NCBI RefSeq assembly: GCF_000218895.1 | Contig: NC_015703.1 | Location: forward strand, 6,089,001-6,153,000 | Source of the DNA: Runella slithyformis DSM 19594 | GTDB taxonomy: Bacteria > Bacteroidota > Bacteroidia > Cytophagales > Spirosomataceae | Reading direction: 5' to 3' | Length of the DNA stretch: 64,000 nucleotides | Part shown: one piece after another, positions 60,732-64,000 of the stretch | Layout: the number at the start of each line of letters is the position of its first letter | Position numbering within the stretch: the first letter of the stretch is position 1 | Position numbers and translations under genes: made by a program | The notes under the pieces: generated by a model | Seen by the model: only the letters and a program-made list of their open reading frames with translations | What the model was told of the DNA's origin: nothing | Databases searched by the model: none

Positions 60732-63122
60732 ACCCACAAAATCACGGTAGATGCTGCATTCTTCCAGCACTTCTTGGGTGTATTGAGTGGCGGCGTATCG
60801 GCTTCTCAGAAGTGCGAAGTATTTGCCGAGCCGTTTTTTCTCTTCAACGCTCATGCGTTTTTGAAAGGCCGTTTGCTCGTCTTCGCCGTAGCCCAGATCG
60901 CGGCCCTCGTTGGCCCGGTAGATGAAGAAGGCGCTTTGTTCGCACAGTGCGGCCCCAAACGCAGCTTTGGCGGCCAGTTCAGGGTCTTTGGATTGCAGGG
61001 CTTTCTCAAAATAAGAACGGGCCTTGGTCATCACGTAATAATCCTCTCCCGACAGATCGCGGGGTGGATACATGTATTCGTATTCTGAACTGCTGCGCTG
61101 CCGTTGTGATAAAATCCAGCTGTTGCCCCAATACCCGATGTTGTAGGCTCCGCAACCCAAAAGATAGGCAGCTTTGGCGTCGCCCTTGTTCATTTGGCTT
61201 TCCAGTTCGGCCATGCGTTTGGCAAAAGTGGCCGGCGTAAACGAATGCGTTTTGGACTCACCGTTGTTAGGCGACAGGTGGAAAGGGTTTTCGTCGAAAT
61301 GCGTGGGGAATACGGAGGTTTCGGCAGTCCAGAAGGTAGGCGCTACGTGGCCGAAGGCTTCGGCGGCCTTGGCGTATTGATGCGTGGAAAGGTATTTGCG
61401 TCCCAGCACTACGTAAAGGTAATCGGCATCCACGCCCGAAAGCCCGATCAGGCGGTTGTCTGTATCAGTAAGGGCGGGTTGCTGCATGTATTGAAGCACC
61501 TGCTCGATGGTGCCCGTGGAAGCACTGTCTTCTATGGCATAGCGGTCTTTGTTGGTCGCAAAGGCAGGCAGGTACAGGTCATCACTTTGCGGGCGCGACT
61601 GCCAACTTGAGGCCGCTTCCACTAAAAACGCCTTGGCTAGATGGGTAGCCGGTACTTCGTCGGATTTACTGCCGCAACTAGAAAGAAAACCACCCGATTT
61701 TTTATCTTCCAACGGCTGACCGCGGTACATTTTGGCGAGCAGTCCGCAGGCGCGGGTATAGGCGTTGACCAAACGAAAGTTGTCGGAGCGGTTGAATTGC
61801 TCCAGCATCCCGATGGCCTGCGCTTCAAATTCGGGCGTGACAGCCTCCTGTTTAGCAACCAGCAGCAACATTTGCTGCACGGCTATCTGTTGCTTCAGGT
61901 AGTTGTTTGGGGTGGGGTGGGCCTGTGCTTTGGTCAGGTATTCACTCGCCTGGTCGTATTCTTTATTAACGTAGGCCAAATAAGAGGCAGCGGTGTACCA
62001 AAAGGCAGGGTTATTCAGGTTTTTATTTTCGGCCAACTCCGCCGTAAACGCTTTCAACTCTTCGAAGTATGACGGAGATTCTTTGCGGTGTGCTTCAAAT
62101 GCCAGGGTATCTTCGGTGTAAGGAATTTCGCCCAATGAATAGTACTCGGTTTTGTTGATCTCACGCGCGGCAATGAGCTCAATGAGGCTGTTTTTGGGGT
62201 TCAGTTCCACCATTTTTTTCAGGAAGGGCAATCCGTCCTGAAACGGTTGAATGGCGCAGAGCGCATACACGGCGGCTTTTTCGGCGTCGTTTTGGCAATA
62301 GCTCAGGGCTTTTTCCTGAAACAGCACTCCCTTCATGCGCAGGCTCAGATCGGCTTCGCGGCGACGCGATGGACAGCGTTCAAAGACTTGTGCAAATTCG
62401 TAGATGGCCTTGGCCGTATCGCCCATGGCCATGCTTGCTCCCGCCCGGCGCGCATAGGCCCAGTCGCTGATGAACGATTTTGTTTTGAGCGGCCTGATGA
62501 GTTCGTCATAGAGTTTAATGCAGGCGTCGGGTTGGTCGAGCATCATGGCGAGTTTCACGGCCTGAAACCCGTATCGCTCTTTCAGAAACCCGTCGGTGGC
62601 GGTACGGGCGTTCTGTTTGGCTTTTTCGTACGATTCCACCAACACCAGCGAGTCCTTGCTGCCTTCTTCCCACGAATACGTAGCCGGACGGTAGGCATTG
62701 TCGGCGGCTTTGGCCAGTTGCAGGTACGCGATGGCGGCTTTATTCCCTTTCAGCAGGAGGCGATTGGAAAGAGTGTTGTTGGGGCTTTCTGCGTAAAAAT
62801 AGTTATAGGCGATCTCCGGCGAAACGCCGGCATACTTGGCCCAGGCTTCGGCGTTGGTGTTTTCTTCCAGGCGGAGCGAGTCACTGTACTCATCCAGATA
62901 CAGGAATTGCTGCGTATAATGATAGCGTCCGTCGCCGGCCTGAATGGCGGCGCTTTCGGGCAGAAAGTAGCTCGTAAATTCGTTGAGGTCGGCAGGGCCG
63001 CCGGCGCAGGCCAGCAGCAAAAGGACGGCGATGGTTTTAGCGGAAGGTTTGAAAAATCTGTTGAATCGGGTCGTCAACTTCTTTCCTTTCGGGGAGGAAA
63101 ACGCGGGCATTCGGAACGGCAT
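60723..63122 (-). CDS. Large putative lipoprotein, TPR-like, function unknown
   Basis: Up to 799 residues. A lipobox (LLLLACAGG) follows a long basic leader if the ATG at 63122 is used; a TTG at 63077 would give a compact signal peptide MTTRFNRFFKPSAKTIAVLL. The body is helical with TPR-like pairs (GDTAKAIYEFAQVFERCPSR, YLAYVNKEYDQASEYLTKAQ, GRKYLSTHQYAKAAEAFGHV, KARSYFEKALQSKDPELAAKAAF). It overlaps the upstream gene by 41-86 nt, so the two are coupled. I do not recognise a named family; a cell-surface scaffold is a guess. Confidence 0.75.
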   Translation of the reverse strand: MPFRMPAFSSPKGKKLTTRFNRFFKPSAKTIAVLLLLACAGGPADLNEFTSYFLPESAAIQAGDGRYHYTQQFLYLDEYSDSLRLEENTNAEAWAKYAGVSPEIAYNYFYAESPNNTLSNRLLLKGNKAAIAYLQLAKAADNAYRPATYSWEEGSKDSLVLVESYEKAKQNARTATDGFLKERYGFQAVKLAMMLDQPDACIKLYDELIRPLKTKSFISDWAYARRAGASMAMGDTAKAIYEFAQVFERCPSRRREADLSLRMKGVLFQEKALSYCQNDAEKAAVYALCAIQPFQDGLPFLKKMVELNPKNSLIELIAAREINKTEYYSLGEIPYTEDTLAFEAHRKESPSYFEELKAFTAELAENKNLNNPAFWYTAASYLAYVNKEYDQASEYLTKAQAHPTPNNYLKQQIAVQQMLLLVAKQEAVTPEFEAQAIGMLEQFNRSDNFRLVNAYTRACGLLAKMYRGQPLEDKKSGGFLSSCGSKSDEVPATHLAKAFLVEAASSWQSRPQSDDLYLPAFATNKDRYAIEDSASTGTIEQVLQYMQQPALTDTDNRLIGLSGVDADYLYVVLGRKYLSTHQYAKAAEAFGHVAPTFWTAETSVFPTHFDENPFHLSPNNGESKTHSFTPATFAKRMAELESQMNKGDAKAAYLLGCGAYNIGYWGNSWILSQRQRSSSEYEYMYPPRDLSGEDYYVMTKARSYFEKALQSKDPELAAKAAFGAALCEQSAFFIYRANEGRDLGYGEDEQTAFQKRMSVEEKKRLGKYFALLRSRYAATQYTQEVLEECSIYRDFVGGE

Positions 63123-64000
63123 AGTACGTAAGATTTAGGGAATCCAGGTGATATAACGCAAAGGTAGCTTTTGTATTTTGAATTTCCTGTGCTAAGGTTT
63201 GGGTGCTTATTTTGAGGTTTTCAACGGTGCTTTCCTCCACCCGAAACAGGTCGCCGCGCCGTACGGGAATGCCGACAAATGTGCCGTTTTGCCGTACGAT
63301 GTACGCATTGGGAAGGGTGGATTTTTGAAAAAGGGAGTGCGTGCTTAACTGCTGATGGGTGAGGTGATTCACGAATCGCAGAAACCGCCCGTTGCGGTAC
63401 ACCACCGCCCAGCGAAATACCGGCAGCACCAGGTCCAGCGGCAGGGGATAGTCCGATACATAATCGGCGTAGCGGCCCGCCACGGTCAGGTCCAGAATGG
63501 AGTTTTCGGTTTTGGGATTTTTCCAATCGTCCATGTTATAATACATGAGCATTCCGCGCTCCACGGGAGGTACCCCGGTCGTGCGGTAAAACTTGATCTG
63601 GTGTAACCGAATGGTGGCCGAAAGCCGCGTCCCGTCGGGCAGTTTTTTCTTCAATTGGTTCAACAATCGGAAATATTTTGCCCGCGTTGCCAATGACCAG
63701 TCACAATCTATCTGCACTTCCGATTCCCCCTCTCCTTTTTTTAGGAGAGGGGCAGGTGTTAGGTTATCGATTTTGGCAACGATCTTTCCCGCCAGTTCAT
63801 CGACTCCTCCCCACGACAGTTTTTCCAGCGTGCGATTGGTAATGAACACCGTGGGGATCATCTCCACCGTCGGAGTTTCGGCAAAATGAATCGCTGCTTT
63901 GGGTACGGCCCGGCGCGTAGCCATATCCCAATCTACGTCAAAAAATTTGACATACAGTCGTGTCACAGCATACCGTTGGAGGGCGTGTTTTTCGTAGTCG
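63037..64000 (-). CDS. Hypothetical protein, 5' end beyond the window
   Basis: The frame is open to the window edge; visible residues run DYEKHALQRYAVTRLYVKFF to the stop after QQIFQTFR. Features such as LYVKFFDVDWD, IHFAETPTVEMIPTVFITNRTL and VQIDCDWSLATRAKYFRLL hint at a glycosidase-like or TIM-barrel-type fold without a signature I can name. Residues LTPAPLLKKGEG are encoded by a perfect palindrome that looks like an inserted repeat. It overlaps the start of the lipoprotein gene, implying co-expression. Confidence 0.7.
   Translation of the reverse strand, partial: DYEKHALQRYAVTRLYVKFFDVDWDMATRRAVPKAAIHFAETPTVEMIPTVFITNRTLEKLSWGGVDELAGKIVAKIDNLTPAPLLKKGEGESEVQIDCDWSLATRAKYFRLLNQLKKKLPDGTRLSATIRLHQIKFYRTTGVPPVERGMLMYYNMDDWKNPKTENSILDLTVAGRYADYVSDYPLPLDLVLPVFRWAVVYRNGRFLRFVNHLTHQQLSTHSLFQKSTLPNAYIVRQNGTFVGIPVRRGDLFRVEESTVENLKISTQTLAQEIQNTKATFALYHLDSLNLTYYAVPNARVFLPERKEVDDPIQQIFQTFR
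63727..63752. repeat. Palindromic repeat inside a coding sequence
   Basis: CCCCTCTCCT and AGGAGAGGGG are perfect 10-nt arms around six Ts, within the reading frame of the partial gene. On the coding strand it gives the residues PAPLLKKGEG, a peptide that commonly marks spread repeat units in bacterial genomes. Confidence 0.65.

Overview
The window reads as chromosomal DNA of a Bacteroidota bacterium, most likely a Cytophagales/Spirosomataceae-type organism. Supporting signs are a PorX-type regulator of type IX secretion, a TonB-dependent receptor with an N-terminal carboxypeptidase-like domain, a fused ccoNO gene, and the -7 promoter element TAnnTTTG in front of many genes with almost no Shine-Dalgarno sites. 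Species cannot be fixed from sequence alone.

Positions 1-24 kb are core metabolism and regulation: universal stress protein, porX, a TonB receptor, then a full cbb3 oxidase locus (ccoI, ccoS, ccoNO, ccoQP, ccoG, ccoH, a TauE/SafE-type membrane protein) followed by hemN and a two-component pair. The response regulator is a receiver domain fused to a CRP/FNR-type DNA-binding module, and its kinase has a FixL-like PAS domain. Dyads of the type CTGAY-N4-RTCAG lie in front of ccoI, ccoS-ccoNO, hemN and (weaker) the stress-protein gene, at matching distances from the promoter. This looks like a compact low-oxygen regulon. An ABC-F ATPase, a GNAT-like protein and glutaminyl-tRNA synthetase follow.

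Positions 25-37 kb hold housekeeping and accessory genes: queD-folE, a TPR protein, a Uma2 nuclease, a GreA-like protein, aldo/keto reductase, an SRAP (HMCES/YedK) protein, a lipoprotein hydrolase, NamZ-type muramidase, a DeoR regulator flanked by phased TGCA repeats, a CNNM/CorC protein and a NUDIX protein.

Positions 37-45.4 kb are a type I restriction-modification island, hsdM - DUF1016 nuclease - hsdS - hsdR - YgjP-like metallopeptidase, in near-overlapping order. Next come a secreted sugar-binding-like protein with a GH43 arabinanase, and a MarR-like regulator divergent from an ABC/HlyD/TolC tripartite exporter.

Positions 53-60.4 kb are a graveyard of mobile elements ending at tRNA-Phe. 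An IS66 tnpC gene is split into three pieces by two inverted, almost identical IS110-family copies. Each copy carries a 157-nt structured segment upstream of its transposase with guide-like matches to the element ends, i.e. a candidate bridge RNA. The two copies appear to differ internally only in homopolymer lengths, which raises the question of assembly error. An ISAs1-type remnant, a DUF4143 ATPase and an ISAon1-type element with a 69-bp tandem duplication at one end complete the zone. The window ends with two overlapping genes of unknown function, the last one cut by the window edge.
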